Assembly (NCBI GenBank): GCA_033558025.1
Contig: JAUCEF010000003.1
Span: 1,824,001 to 1,888,000, forward strand
From: Phytophthora sp. 'mugwort'
Lineage: Eukaryota > Oomycota > Peronosporomycetes > Peronosporales > Peronosporaceae
Length of the DNA stretch: 64,000 nt
Direction: 5' to 3'
Shown here: piece after piece, positions 9,696 through 22,304 of the stretch
Layout: the number at the start of each line of letters is the position of its first letter
Position numbering within the stretch: position 1 is the stretch's first letter
Translations under genes and position numbers: made by a program
Notes under the pieces: model-generated
Told to the model about the DNA's origin: nothing
Database searches by the model: none
Seen by the model: only the letters and a program-made list of their open reading frames with translations

Positions 9696-10381
9696 GTGGA
9701 GGGTAACACAGGGACTGCATTGATAGCGACGAGAGTGGGAAGAGCATTGTGTGTGATGGATAAGTTTGGTATGTATCTTGCATTTAATCAGGGGGAAAAG
9801 GTAAATCGTTACCTCGGAACGCTTCCATGCCGTACTATCGGCACGCCAAGTATGGCTGCTCGACCATTTCGCAAAGCACCGAGCATCCTTAGAAGCTGGT
9901 TACTCAAAATGGGGAAGACACTAGACAGCTTCTGCTTGAGCGGGATGGGGGTGGGTTTGTAGCTAAAGCAATTCCGTGTACGAAGTCTGACTTGAGAGCA
10001 ATGTTGCTATATTTCTATACTTACGCGTCCTCCGAAAGCGACTATCAGGATGCTGCTCTGCTGTGTCTACTCTGGAATATGTTCACCCGCGCATCGGATC
10101 TGGCAATGGTTCCCAAGCAGAACGTGTCTGTGGATGCAGGTGACGTCTTATTCCTGCGCTTTGTCCACGTCAAGACGTCCGAGGAGCTGGGGTTATCTCT
10201 CTTTCCAGACACTGAATTCCCCACGTGTCCCCTGCTCGTTATCGCTCTCGCCTCGATTGCGCAAGGCGCACCGTATCTCAATCCTCGTCAGAAACCGCCC
10301 GGTACAAGCTGTATGCACAGCCATTATGCTGTCACACATCCAAGATGTGCTAAAGGTAGTCAGCAAGTAGAAACCAGATAA
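9696..10381 (+). pseudogene. Crypton-like tyrosine recombinase remnant (element 1)
   Basis: Two adjoining frames (to 9962, then 9992-10381) together give a middle section of a tyrosine recombinase: RSWLLKMGKTLDSFCLSG, then DAALLCLLWNMFTRASDL, VLFLRFVHVKTSEELGLSLF and CPLLVIALASIAQ. The Arg of TRASDL corresponds to the box I catalytic arginine. The same blocks occur in the elements at 17.6 and 60.8 kb. A frameshift near 9960 separates the pieces, the N-terminus is missing, and the HxxR and tyrosine boxes are absent; after about 10285 the translation no longer resembles the family. A tRNA-like sequence on the other strand begins 200 bp downstream. Confidence 0.7.
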
Positions 10382-10580
10382 CGAGCTTACAGCGCTGCAT
10401 AATACATTTGCTTGACAAGCAAAACTATTAGAGGATGCATACAAACACCTTCTTCATATCAAGGCTTCCACGCGGCACGAGTGACACGCATCGGCATCGG
10501 CTCCGCTACAGCAATAACACACACAAACACTCGCAGGCGTTATCCGGCATCAATGGAGACTCCACACCTCTTGATAAGAT

Positions 10581-10649
10581 GACGACGGCTGGATTCGAAC
10601 CAGCAGCCTCAGGGCGCAGCGCTGCGTTCTACCATTGAGCTACGTCGTC
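10581..10649 (-). tRNA. tRNA-like gene 1 (69 nt)
   Basis: Read on the minus strand: acceptor GACGACG pairs with CGTCGTC; TAGCTCAATGG is a good A box; the T arm GCTGG-TTCGAAT-CCAGC is perfect and carries a B box GGTTCGAATCC. The D stem has one mismatch (GCTC/GAAC) and the anticodon stem is poor, so I do not assign an anticodon. Either a degenerate tRNA or a tRNA-derived element head. It lies with its 3' end facing the recombinase remnant. Confidence 0.6.
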
Positions 10650-11642
10650 GTGGGGGAGGGGGTATAGGGGGCTGGGTCCTGACTCGTACGACACCGCAAG
10701 CGTTGTGTACGGGCTGTTACAGCAGCGTACGGGCCTGGGCGGTGTATTCACGGCTGGACGTCTGCGTAGTTGGAGCTGGAAAAGAGAGACTGGCGGCACA
10801 GGGGCCACTGTCGGGTGTAGTTCCAGGTGTCTACATCTCATTGGTCATATTTGAATCAATCGGTAGGGAGATCTGTGACTGGCTGAGAAGATCACTCTAA
10901 TAGTAGACCTCGATTTCCGGGTCCGGACCTCACTGTTGTATTTGACGGCTCGAGAACACATCGCATTTTTGCTTATTTTTCATCAAATGCGTTTCTCTCG
11001 TCCCACATGCCGTCTTAGGCCATCTCCTTACGCCTACAAGCTCTATCCAAAGCAGCAACGTTGATCTCAGATTATTTCCACCCTAACCTGTTTTGCATAG
11101 AGTGAACATCGTAACCGTCGTACATAATGCATATGGTTGCATACGGTTAATTTTAACCGGTTCACCTTGTGGTTTCACTCGGTCACACAAGTCCGATGGT
11201 CCGATAAATTTTGGTATGGGATATTTATCACAAGTGCCCTCAAACCGAGCAAATTTACATCACTGCCCTCAGGATCATTTTTTTTCAATAGGGGGCCAAA
11301 TTGAAAACCGACACCAGCTACAGTATGTAACCAATTCAATGGGAGAACGTCCCTTCCTTTTTCTGGCCCACCTTGCCCTACGAAGTATTTTCCTTCCGAC
11401 CTCGCATTCAAGGCGAGTTCATTCATGAATGTGGAGATATTAGAAGCAATGATGCAAAGGCCGCTAACCTTCATCATTTGGTATGTTGCAGTGCGACGTC
11501 TCCGTCTTAACCGACAATGAGCTTGCTCGCTCTACAAGAACGGCATGGTCGTGATGAAGTTAAAGTGAACGATTTCTTTCTATCATCTCATCTGAGAAAG
11601 TTGAGCTCATTCTCAAGGATGTAGTGCTCAATAACAGAAAAT
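10650..11642. other. No recognisable gene
   Basis: About 1 kb with only short unplaceable frames (for example 11093-11428). No RNA gene or repeat structure was seen. Confidence 0.4.
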
Positions 11643-12199
11643 CTATTGCAGAAGGTCCGTACCAGCTCCCATTTCAAGCTCGTGGAGCCGCTTGCGCAGC
11701 TGCACACGGTTGTTCAGGTTTTGATTCCCGAAGAACCCGTGGAGCGTATCCCAGGCTTGGATAGCCGACATGGCCTCCCACACCATGAACTGGTACGTCA
11801 GGCCCAGTAACTTGACTAGCATTGCTAGCGTCTTGAGGTCCACGGCTTCCCACACTGCAGTTCCATGAGCGTCCTCTTCCGGTTTTTTTTCTTTTTGAGC
11901 ACGACGTGGTTGAGCAGGTCCTTGCGAGCGATGGTCATCCTGGCATTGAACTCCCACAGGAAGTAGTTGTCTTCCCGGAGGACATCGTTGGGACCGGCGA
12001 TGTTTGGGCTCATAATCATTTGGAAGGCGACTTGATATGCTTGAGTTGTTTTGGAAAGTGAGTTCATTAGCGGCTTAGCTAGCTCTGCTACTTCTACGGA
12101 GGCTGCCTTGGAGCCCTTGGTGTTTACCTCGCCGATTATGCGGAACGGCACTTTCGGCACCAGCGTCTTAGCAATCACTCTGGTAACGTTAACCACCAT
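11643..12199 (-). pseudogene. Ty1/copia-type gag fragment (UBN2-like), frameshifted
   Basis: From an ATG at 12197-12199 the translation reaches NYFLWEFNARMTIARKDLL, the usual start of copia gag. At the A/T-rich run near 11885 the sense moves to another frame, which continues ...DLKTLAMLVKLLGLTYQ and LHGFFGNQNLNNRVQLRKRL to 11643. The UBN2-type gag order is clear. No zinc knuckle, protease or polymerase follows, so this is a truncated relic of a retrotransposon. Confidence 0.7.
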
Positions 12200-12316
12200 C
12201 ACTCGACCTATCAAGTTGACTGCTGCACCTACCTAACAGCATGGCGGCTTGTCTCATGCACACATGTCGTCAGTGCAGTCCAGCGCATCTCCGGCTACAG
12301 TCCGGAAGCTGTCATC

Positions 12317-12565
12317 GTGCTCTGCAAGGCATGGACAGCTAACAAAACCTTGGTCAGTTTTTCTTTACTGAAGTTTCGCAATTTACCCAGATCACGTGTC
12401 TCCTGTCAAATGGATACCAGAGCAGATTTTTTCCGAGGTTTTGTTGGTGTCGGTATTCTTGTAACTTGCCAAACAGAACTACTTCCTGTATTTGAAATCG
12501 ACGGAACTCACATGAAGCACCCTCTCTACAATGAAGTTTGCCTTGCAGCGTCAGAAGTAGAGTAG
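12317..12565 (+). pseudogene. Mutator-like transposase fragment
   Basis: The frame contains FFRGFVGVGILVTCQTELL followed by EIDGTHMKHPLYN, which matches the start of the MULE DDE core (F..x, then D-G-T-H-x-K) with its first catalytic Asp. It stops at 12565, six bases before the minus-strand gag relic begins, so it has been cut at that junction. No other MULE part is nearby. Confidence 0.55.
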
Positions 12566-12570
12566 AATAG

Positions 12571-13696
12571 TCATTCGCTATTTTCCTCAACAGCTCGCGG
12601 GTAATGAGATTGTTGCCATTTCGAACAATCGCGCGAACGTTGAGGATACCAACCATCGGCCATGTAGGAGAGGTAATCGACTAGAAGATGCAGCTTTTGA
12701 ACAGCAGGCTTGGAGACAGCGATTCGACCGACGAACAATTTGAGTTCGTCAGCGTACTTGGCATAGGCGCGCTTGATGATGGTGTGAAGAGCCTGGCGGG
12801 CATTTGACTCCACCGCCAAGCCTCCCGAGGGGGAGTCGGCCATATATTTAGCAAACGGTGGGTATATTCCTGGTACGATTCTTGTCAACGCTTGGGCTCC
12901 GCAATAATTTTGCTCATCAGTTTTTGTTCTGGCAACTCGGACTTATAATGTTCTACCAGTAAAGAGCCAGCACGCTGCAAGGTAAGGTTAGAGCTCATCA
13001 TGCGCAGCTCCGAGTACCAGTCTACCGCATCCCCACTGAACGATGCTGCGAAAATACTGCGGCACTGAATGTCACGCCAACGTTGTCCGTCAAGGATCTG
13101 TACGTCCAGCAGCTGATCCGAAAATTTACGCCATTAGCGCCCCCCGGACTCCAGAGTCAAATATCCCAGGCGACACAAACCCCGAGAACAACTCCACCGT
13201 GATGTTCTTTCGGCTAGGCTTACCACCTAACGGAAGCGACGCCGCGTCGGAACTCGATGAAGGCAAATCCCCAGCCGGTCTTTCATTGGCTGGAAGATCC
13301 GGGAACTGGAAAATGCCTTGATCACTGAAATCGGGTCTGGGATTTCTCTTTGCGCGGCGCGTCCTTGCTCCCGCCTTCACTTATCTGCTCTTCACGGGTC
13401 TGGTCTCGTGAGCTTGCAGATTGTTCGCGCTGATCGGGAGGGGATTGATGCACCGACGGCTCGCGCCGTACTACAGCGGTTGGACGAGCTTGACTAGGCC
13501 TCGGCACCGGGGTAACCCGTTGCGGAAGCTGGTGAGCGCCTTGATGGCCGCCTTGAGAACTCGCGAGAGCAACGATGCAAGGGGAACGACGTGGCCACAT
13601 TTCCAGCTGTTGGGAGAGGTCAAGACGCTTAATCTGTTGAGCTCTGTGCGCTGGCATGAACCAGGAACTGCTGCTTGCACATACGTTACCCAACAA
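12571..13696 (-). pseudogene. Retrotransposon gag-like relic, multiply broken
   Basis: Several minus-strand frames follow one another: 13696-13322 (Ser/Gln/Pro-rich N-terminal part), 13380-13126 (...KNITVELFSGFVSPGIF), then a stretch I translated by hand around 13100-12900 with SIFAASFSGDAVDWYSEL, typical of Retrotrans_gag, and 12888-12571 (RQALHTIIKRAYAKYADEL). Stops and frame changes separate them. The order and the A.SF.GDA..WY motif point to a Ty3/gypsy-like gag, but I see no polymerase attached. Confidence 0.5.
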
Positions 13697-16600
13697 TCGT
13701 CATGGCGCGAACTCTCCCCAGTTCCACGGGAAGCCTCCGGTTATAGTGGCCACGATCTGGACGTGTTTGAAGATACACAGCAGCAACACGAATGCTTCTC
13801 GAAACCCGGATTTAGAAATGAGGGAGAGGTCATTTTGCTGGGGTGATACAGCACCGAAAGGCATTGCACGGCAACTCAGGGACGCTGCTGCAGCGAAGGA
13901 ATCGCCTCTGACTGGCTAGCGGATTGCGGCAAGGTGTTCTGTTAGACCAAAACAAATACAATTCATGTTACGCTGATCTCCATACTATGCTTAGCGTTTG
14001 TTAGAAGCACCGACAAATGATAGCGCGTAGTCAAATACACGTAGCATCGATACCGGATTTCGGTACGTGTTTTTCAAATGAAGTGACAGCTTCAACGTTA
14101 TCGTGATTAGCGTGATTGAAAATCACTTTGCAGAACGCATCTCGATTTACTACCGGAAAGCAAAGTGTCAACTTGTTTTTTTTTTCACGGGCGTAACGCT
14201 TTCCTTGCTAGGATATCTCATAGAGCCTATACATCTCATTGAGCACACGTTCTCTTATTCAATCAGAATCTGTCTAGGGATGGGTCAGCGTCTCTTCAGT
14301 TTATAATGCATACACCAAAATGGGTGACGTTTACAGTGTCTTTGTAGTTATAAAGACCAATGCTTCACGAAAGCACCGTGGCTTCCACTTTGCTCATTTT
14401 GCTTTCTTCCGCGGTCAAGATGGTGCGAACAGGCGGACCACACATGGTCGGCGGCGGCGTATCGAAAGCCAATTAGTACAAGCGTCTCGCTTTCAAGTAC
14501 GAGTATACAAGCTGCGTGTCCTAAACTTCCTAGATACCAAGTCCCCTCAATTCGCTTCGCGGTCAATCCAACACTGAATGGCTCGACGAGAAGCTTCGAG
14601 CAGGACGTGCACTTTTCTAATGAATGTCATCTCGTCAACAACGAATAGTGACTTTTCGCACGTGACAGCGTCCTTGTGGATGCAACGCATAAAAATGTAG
14701 TATACACTGTACATTGGTGTTGTTTAGACTACAGTAAAAACCTTTAATCTGATGAGTGTTGCCAGGTTCCAGGAAAACGTGTTTAGTATCGCCATTTTTG
14801 GCCTTGGTACCGCGGAAAATACTACCCCCCCCAAAAAAAAAAAAATAACAGTGTCACCTCAGTGCCTTTTCTCAGGTGTTGGAAGGAGTTCCGTGGGATC
14901 TGGAGATCCTATAATCGCATAATCGCTCACTTACTCCGGCTAAGCTTTTTTACAACAAGCTATATGTCGTATTATGCAAGCAATCAGAGCGGACAACAGC
15001 CCGAGGAGCCATCTTGGCTGGCTCCGCACATACCGTCCCGTTCACAAAGCGTAAGCGGACTGAGGCTACACTGCTGACACAGACCTGTGTATGGGACGCC
15101 GTTTACAAGGTATGGCCCCAAAAAGCGAGATGAACAGCTATGACCAACGTGCGGATCTACAAGACCTTCAAGACAGCGTGTCCTAGAGTACACGTTCTAA
15201 CAAGGCTGTTGAAAAGAAACTACAAACCCTGAGAGAAATGTTTTGGTCATCAGAGACGTTAGTGCAAACCTCATCGCTGGTAGCACAGGCGAACCCGAAT
15301 GATTTGACTTGTCGAAGCAGGAGACGGAGTTGCGGTACGTTTACGATAGCCAGGAAGAGCTTCTATATCTATCTCCTATTCACCTCCGATATCTGCTTGA
15401 CTGCTTTCGTAGAGGACTACATCGGATGAAGTTCCCAGCGTGGCAAAAAGTAATGCTCGAGAAGCTGGACAGATTCCATGGTACACCGTTCCGCTCATCC
15501 CCACTTGCACGGCTCGGCCCCGCTTTAACAAAGAGAACGACGCCGAAGATGAGTCGCCGAGGAGTATTTGGCGATGAGGCCTCCGGTCAATGAAGGTGGT
15601 CAAGACCCTCAGACATGGGAAGACGAAACAACAAGAGAAAGCGAGCGGACAAGTACGAGAAAGTCCGAGAAATTTTGGAAATAAATCGGACGCACTATTT
15701 GCCCACGTCGAGCAGTTGCAGACAGAAGATATGGAAGAGCGCCCTCAACAACACGCAGAGCAGATGATCACGAAGAAATCATTTCTCGCCGCAATGACGA
15801 ATAATTAAGTTCACGCGGTATCATCGTGGTGGTGACGAAACCGCATATTGTTTTGGTAGGATTGTGGTGTCGGGAATGGCCTGAGAATGCGGGTGCCCTC
15901 ATTGCCGCCGTTGGAGACTCGATTGTCGTGACCACGTTTGGAGAGGGCGAAGGTTGAATATGAGGACCGGGCGCTGATTGCTCAAATAAGGCCGTGGACG
16001 TGTCCCACAACGGACCGTGTGCACCACACGACGTCAGCAACGGACGGTGACCACTAGTCGCATCCGGATGGTATCTGGACATCCTGTCGAGGCTTCGGTG
16101 AGCAGTCGCCGAGATCTCGGTGGTCACATAACGGACGAGCCACATTAGACGTTCTGTATGAAGCAAATTAAGAGATACGCACCTTTGTGCGCAACTAACA
16201 GGAGAGCTTTTCTTCCCGTCACACAAGAGTCAAGTCCGGCTGCGGTAAGTGTCCGCAGCGTCTGGTCCCGCTTGATCGCCAGGATTATGTCTGTCGGTGG
16301 ACACGGTGGCTAGTCGAACCACGTGTTCATCCACCCGGCAGCGGCAAGAGAAGAAGAAGAATCGGGGCAAAGCCGAGTGCCAGGGACGAGTACGTCCGAC
16401 CCAGGAGTGCTAAAGAAAGCCTCCGTCCAACAAACAACCTACCAGAGTCTTGCTCCGGGCCCTCGCTACTGGCTGAAAATCACCCTTCTTTCTGAGGCCA
16501 GCGAGGTTACAAGAAGTGTGCTATAGCAGCTTAGCATTTGCTCGTGGTTAGGGCTGTTGGAAAGCTCGGTTGACGTATCAACGAGTCAAGGCGCACAGGG

Positions 16601-17211
16601 TCACTTACTGACCTGGTGCTAGGTAGCAAGGCCTTCAGGTCGAAGCTTCGCCCCATACTGAGCCCCAGTGGACAAAGCGTGTGTTGTGAGTGGGAAGAAC
16701 TGGCAGACAAATTCTTGTGTGTTCCTACACGACAGGATACAAATTAACCAGCTGGCGCTGCTTGAATATAGTTATTTTGTTTAGGTCATTGAGGGGGTTC
16801 AAGCTTGTTGGCCTTTTCATTTCTGTTTCCGCTTGAGGGAAACGAGTCTCCCACTTCTGAAGTATTGTCACTGCTCTTCTTCACTAATGGAATAAGTGTC
16901 TTTGCGATCCAGTAAAAAAATGTACTATGCACAGCGGATGGCTTGACTTATGTATCAACGAAAAAAACGTTCCGATGTCCTGGCCAATACCCTTAAGAAG
17001 AATACACCAAGGACACTTGTTCTGACCAAAGGCACTCTCCCTCACGATAGCGAGTGTGACAAAGTTTCACGTTCACAGGGCGTCCTATATCTCATCAATT
17101 TAAAAGGTTATCACCACAAAATCGTTATTCTACCCGGAATCGCCTAGCAGGAAGTAAGGAATAGTTGCGGTGAGTAGTGGCACCAGTCGAGAGCGTCACT
17201 TGGTCGGATTC

Positions 17212-17212
<1 letters not shown>
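13697..17212. other. 3.5 kb without a recognisable gene
   Basis: Only short frames. The most protein-like is 15309-15593 plus strand (YDSQEELLYLSPIHLRYLL, then LDCFRRGLHRMKFPAWQKVM), which I cannot assign and which lacks context. Poly-A (14835-14846) and short T runs occur. No RNA gene, long repeat or transposon end was seen. Confidence 0.35.

Positions 17213-17213
<1 letters not shown>

Positions 17214-17242
<29 letters not shown>
17214..17242. repeat. (GA)n microsatellite
   Basis: About 14 uninterrupted GA units, read directly. Confidence 0.95.
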
Positions 17243-17246
<4 letters not shown>

Positions 17247-17622
17247 TATAATATCCACGCTATTCCAACCAAGAGTAAAATGCTCTATTCTCTGACTGCT
17301 AACTCCACCAATGAGAGCGGTGTGATTCAGTATTTTTGTCCAATCATTTGAGCTTATGAAAAATTGCGATGTTCCAACCAATCCGACCATATTTAGTTAG
17401 AATACTTTGATAAATTTATTATTCAATACAAAACTTCATGTTAATGCATATTCTAAAAATATACCGATGTTTCTGACCTAGCGGCGGTAGTTGCTCCTTC
17501 ACAAGTAGAAGAAGACTGCAGAGCAAGAGTCATGTCCATCGCGTCGCTGGCCCCTGCCAACAGCAAGAAGGCGAGAGTGACGACGATAAATTCCTTTACG
17601 GCGTTTTTTGGAGGGGGATGAC

Positions 17623-19449
17623 ATGGCATTGGATTCAGCACCCAATCTTATCGACGCTAACAAGACAGATAAGGTAGACAAGTATGCATATTCCCTTGCT
17701 AGATCGTCGGATAAGGTCCGCTCGACGAATACATGTCCTGCCTACTTTGGTAATGTCAAGAACTGGCTGCTGGACAAGTATTCACAGCAGGGGGCTATAG
17801 TCAAGCCCCAGCTACAAAAGGTTCTTTCTGGGCTCGGAAAATTCTGTACCAAGCGCGAGGACGGTGGCTTTGAAAAGAAAGCACCTTCATGCTCCAAACA
17901 AGACCTGGAAAAAAAAGTTATGTTACTTTATATCTCTGACTCTGCTGACAGCGTCTATCTAGACGCGTCTCTAGTAGTGACGATGCGGTATTTGTACGGA
18001 CGCAGCTCTGATGCAGAGCAACTCGAGAAGCAGCAGCTCTCACTGCTACCTGGTAAGCTATTGCATTGTTAATGCTCTATGTCGAGTCTGCAAACCTCAC
18101 TCGTTGCTGTAATATTAGGTGGAGTACTCTTCCTCCGATTCAAGCGTGTGAAGACGGCTTTATTACAGGGCGTCTCCTTGTTTAAGGACCTAGCCTGCTT
18201 TTTAACATGTCCACTATTTACCTTGGCTGCCACTCTTACAATGCAAACGGCGCCCATCAAGCGGTTCTTCCCACAGTTTCTGGCCACGAAGCGAAGCGCA
18301 ATAACCGTGAGCGATGTGGAAGAGCTCAGCCTCGTTGAGCTGCTAAGCAGATGATAGTACGGAGTCTTCACAGGGTGCGCAGCAGTCCTCCGTCAAGCGC
18401 ACAGCCCCTGGCGCACAAGCATACGTGAACCGCTTGCTGATTAGAGTGAAGCAAACAGCACAAGAGAGGCAAATATTTATAAGCTTACCGCTGTGCTTAC
18501 CTCGCACTCCTTGCGCCGTGGTGCGGCCATGCACGCCAACGATGGAAGCGTGGCAGAAAACTGAATTTTGAGTGCGGCAGCTGGCAGCTGTATCGCGTGA
18601 ACAAGGCGTTCGGATACATGCTAGGGACGACGCAGGCGGATCAAAACGTGGCCCGGGTGTTGAGCGTGTGCAGCCCCAAGAAAGGCGCCCGCATTCCCTC
18701 GTTGTATGCCCTCGATCAGACGATCCGTGCTCGCGCGACGAAGTTCCAGGCACTACTTTTCAGCAGTTTGATGGCTTTTGCTGATACCGCGCTTAACCTG
18801 GACGAGGATCTCGCGTAGTGCTTTGTGGCGACGCTGATCATGTACTACCCCGATCTGCTGCTGGCCGAGACGAGCGCACTTGTCAGCAGAATACGGGAGG
18901 CCATGGCGACACGAGCCATTGGAGAAGCGGAGGTGCTAGTCTGGGATGCTGCCATTCGTCTCACCTTCGATCCTCCTCCAGAGGAGACAAGTCCTCCTGA
19001 GGACAGTAGCGAAATCGTGGTGGTGCTTGATCTGGTGAAATCCAGTCGAAGCACATCGAGGTCCAAATTCAGTGGAACAAGAGGCTCGAAGAGCGAATGT
19101 TAGCTATTGAGACGCACTTACGCACGCAATTGGGTGAGCAAACACCAAGCGCACGGCCTGGCGCCGACCAGCAAGCGACCACACCCACTCCGCAGTCTGC
19201 TGCCTTCAAAAGCAAGGGGCTGAGCAGTGGTGAGAAGGCACAGAAGAACACGCTTGAATTATTAAAAGCCAATGGCTCTTCAGCACTTGCAGCAGGCACA
19301 GCTTTAAAGCCGTGCGCAAACACACAAAGACGGGGAAGCTTGACATGCACATAGCCCAGTTCCACGAACGCGTCGCCACTGGAACCGTTGTTGACCCCAC
19401 TCCTGCTGCTGCGCTTCCTGCGTTTATTCGCCTTCACCCCAAGCAATAG
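17623..19449 (+). pseudogene. Crypton-like tyrosine recombinase element 2, broken
   Basis: The ATG at 17623 opens a frame with YFGNVKNWLLDKYSQQ and MRYLYGRSSDAEQLEKQQL; its Arg fits box I. A 66-nt intron, 18053-18118 (GTAAGC...ATTAG), joins LLPG to GVLFLRFKRVKTALLQGVSL. The frame stops at 18352-18354, and the HxxR box is not seen. From about 18580 a new stretch resumes with NKAFGYMLGTTQADQ, where the Tyr fits the catalytic tyrosine, then a TAG at about 18816 and the C-terminal domain to a stop at about 19449 (AVRKHTKTGKLDMHIAQFHE). The same order is found in the elements at 9.7 and 60.8 kb. Inactive: at least two nonsense or frameshift breaks and a missing segment. A tRNA-like sequence starts about 45 bp past the end. 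Confidence 0.75.
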
Positions 19450-19494
19450 ACTACATACAATAATGCACAATAGCACGATCCATTGTGAAAAGAA

Positions 19495-19555
19495 GATGAT
19501 GGCCGGTTTCGAACCGACCTGCAGCAAAGCTGCCCCTCCACCAAGAGGCATCATC
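19495..19555 (-). tRNA. Truncated tRNA-like sequence 2 (61 nt)
   Basis: On the minus strand GATGATG...CATCATC form a 7-bp acceptor; the T arm GTCGG-TTCGAAA-CCGGC has one G-U pair and a B box GGTTCGAAACC. The middle is shortened (CCTCTTGGTGGAGG then GCAGCTTTGCTGC), too short for a normal D plus anticodon arm. So it is a tRNA relic or tRNA-derived sequence rather than a working tRNA. It has the same orientation relative to the recombinase element as the ones at 10.6 and 63.1 kb. Confidence 0.4.
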
Positions 19556-20925
19556 ACGGGGTAAGCACCGAGACACAGGTGCCACGATCAACAGCACCAC
19601 GCATCAGAGAGCAAGCAAGGAGACAGATGGAGACGCACACACACGGGAGGATCGCGTGGCGCGTAGATACCATTGCTCGTATGTGTCCTTGTCCTGGGTT
19701 TCGCGTCCTCGTTCTTTGGTCCGGCTCTGCACTTGACCGCTTGGACGGCGACTCGAGCGTGGAGCGGGCGGGCGTCGCTGCCAGCGAAGCCTTAAGCATG
19801 GCCGTGGTCGCCGGGCGTCTGGTGCTGCGTCCGGGGTTTGCGCGGGTCTGCCGGTGCTTCGCGGGTTGCTGGGGGCGGCTCCAAACGATGAGTGGCGGCT
19901 GAGCATGTGGCAGCGATTGGTGTTTGCTTGCTGTGTCACTAAACGAAGACTTAATGTCATAAAATTGAATTTGGCTTGATTCCGGTACTGGTTGGATTCA
20001 GTCAGACGCCGTCGGAATTTTTACGGTATGGGAAGCTCTGTATCAAATGCATTGTTTCGGAAGACACGGCTGTCGCCCACGCGTTCCGGCCACTTGCAGT
20101 CAAGATCGCAGTATCGTCATTTTCAGTCCACGACGGTTTGCAGAACCACACTATATCAACACTTCCTGTTAAAGTACATTGCTCCGTCTCTGATTGATTT
20201 GCGATGAGGATGTGGCAACCGTTACTTCATCATCATTTTGAAGGGACACCACACGCGTTTGCAAACTGGGAGACGCACAATCGGAAAGCGGAGTTCGCCA
20301 GCAGTCTCTGAAGGTCATGACATACCACTCTGGCAACTATTTTCACTAATTCCGATGCCGTAGCAGCCCCAATACCAAAGCGATCGCGGTTGCACTCACT
20401 GTCGAAGCTTGGGCGCAAACGTACAAGAACGGCTAGTCCCTCCGGAGGTTATTCCAGATCAGGCGAGTCTTTGGGTGAGGTAAAGTGTCGACAATCTGAT
20501 TTTGTGAGAGCAGCAATACTTCCACTATCATGCGAAACAAACCCCTCATACTGCAGTCAAAGTAAAGCCGCGGCGAGAACTGTACTTGAGATCAAGAACG
20601 TCTGCGAATCGCATCGATCCATTCCCGAGCTTAGGGTGCAAACCTTCTGCAGCCAGGTGCAACTCAAGCTCGTGCCATTGTTGCATTATCATATATGGCC
20701 ATCGCGTTGGAGGTAAAATTATCATATCCAGCAACAATCCAACATTGATCGATCCTTCGTGTCAGTCATTGCTTCCCTGGTAGATCAGTACCTTCCTACA
20801 GCATGCATCACCACAGCGAGTAGGTATCTGCTAGCTTCAGATAGCAATGTACAATAGGACGACTACCGAGATTCTACTTAGTGAGAACACGATAAATCGC
20901 CCTTGTTGTAGAAAAAGCAGCAGCA
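19556..20925. other. No recognisable gene
   Basis: Short frames on both strands, none with a motif I recognise. No repeats or RNA genes seen. Confidence 0.35.
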
Positions 20926-22254
20926 CTAAGACCAGGCTTTTTTTCCGTCCGTTGCAGAACGACCAGACTGCTTTGGTTCATTGCAAAACGGATGCAGGCT
21001 GAGCTTACTGCCGCTGCCGCTAGACGAGAGCGACCTGTTACTGCAGCGCGTGGGCACAGGTCCTGCTACTGGACGAGGTCGACCAGATCCCCCTGTCGCC
21101 GCCGCCGCACAGTGGTAGACTGGCCCTGCTGGATGCGGAAAGCTTGATCCTTCAACACAAAGTCGGCTTGACCCTGTCCACGAGGGCGATGTAGCCCTGC
21201 TGCTGATGCTTCCGCACATGAGCCCACCAATAGCAGGTCAATCCCGTCTAGCTACAGCGGCAGTAAGGCAAAGCTGGATTCGTTCAGCAATTAACCGAAG
21301 CGGTCTGCTCTTACTGCCGCTGGCTTTTCTACAATAAGGGCGACATATCGATGTTCTCACTATGCCGAACATCGATAAGCCATCCATTGAAGACACAATG
21401 TAGCGCACGCTGCACAAACTCGTCGAAAAGAGTCGATAGCACCGAAAAATGCCAGTGCTGTCCTCGCTGCTGGATTCAGTCGTTGCCAGCGTCGCACTGT
21501 AATACGGAGTTGGATTCGAGACGAATCCACTGGTTGCTTTTACAACTGGTATGCGTTGAGCTGTAGCACACAGCAACTGCAAAAACCAGCAATTCGTTCG
21601 TGCTGGGCTCAACACGTGCGTAAAAATCATAGCAATTTCACCTGGCCAATGGCGTCGACGTACCGGCGGCACCACAGAATCGAGACGACACCGCGGACCA
21701 AATGTGGAAGCAAGCGCTGTGGCCCTGGCGGAAAGCTTCAACAAGAAGACAGACACGGTGCTTGGTTGGTTGTGTGGGAGGGTTGTAATAAAACTGCATG
21801 TTCCCTTTGAAAGCGCTGGTGCAAACGAGGGTATCGTACAAGGGGATGGAGTCAGTTGCGCGGTGATATAGCGGGTCGGAAATTTGTTCAACCGTCCACC
21901 ATGATCCCGAACAGGTCAGGAACCACCAATCCAATCGCCTCCCTATTCGATTGAACGCTTACCTGTATTTGTGACATCGTTGTAAACTGTGGACGACTGG
22001 TAATGCAACGCCGTGCCCCAACCTGCCGACAAGACCGACCAGTTGCAAGTTCGAGAAAAAAGCCTACGACTTGTCTCCAGCAATCGCTTGCCTTCGGGAT
22101 TTCGGACGGGTTGACCGCAATGTCGTCGGTCATTCAGGACGAACAACGTGACTTTCTGTTGATTCAAACGGCAGGGCGCTAATTTCTGAGTATGACTTGC
22201 AAAACCGTTGAACCTACACGCTTGTCCTGAGGAAAGACTGCAATTCTCACACAT
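20926..22254 (-). other. Degenerate coding-like stretch, unidentified
   Basis: Overlapping minus-strand frames (for example 21891-21238, 21934-21638 and 22254-21943) look like one old coding region shredded by indels. It lies directly downstream of the gypsy reverse transcriptase, so RNase H or integrase remains are possible, but no catalytic motif can be read. A string at about 21800-21700 (TSAFKGNMQFYYN) loosely recalls PiggyBac; I do not rely on it. Confidence 0.25.
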
Positions 22255-22304
22255 TTTCCGATTTTATCAGGGTCAGTTAGAACACCCCCACGACCCAAAA
22301 TCTC

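Noticed and set aside
17623..19555. Left-end duplicate of the tRNA 3' segment, as expected for integration into a tRNA gene
   Set aside because: I looked upstream of all three recombinase elements for a second copy of the tRNA 3' sequence and saw none; only a weak resemblance near 17617 (GATGACATGGC).
21638..21934. Possible second PiggyBac on the minus strand
   Set aside because: Only one loose string (TSAFKGNMQFYYNPP) recalls the family; no DDE residues or ends were found, and the position fits the downstream part of the gypsy relic equally well.
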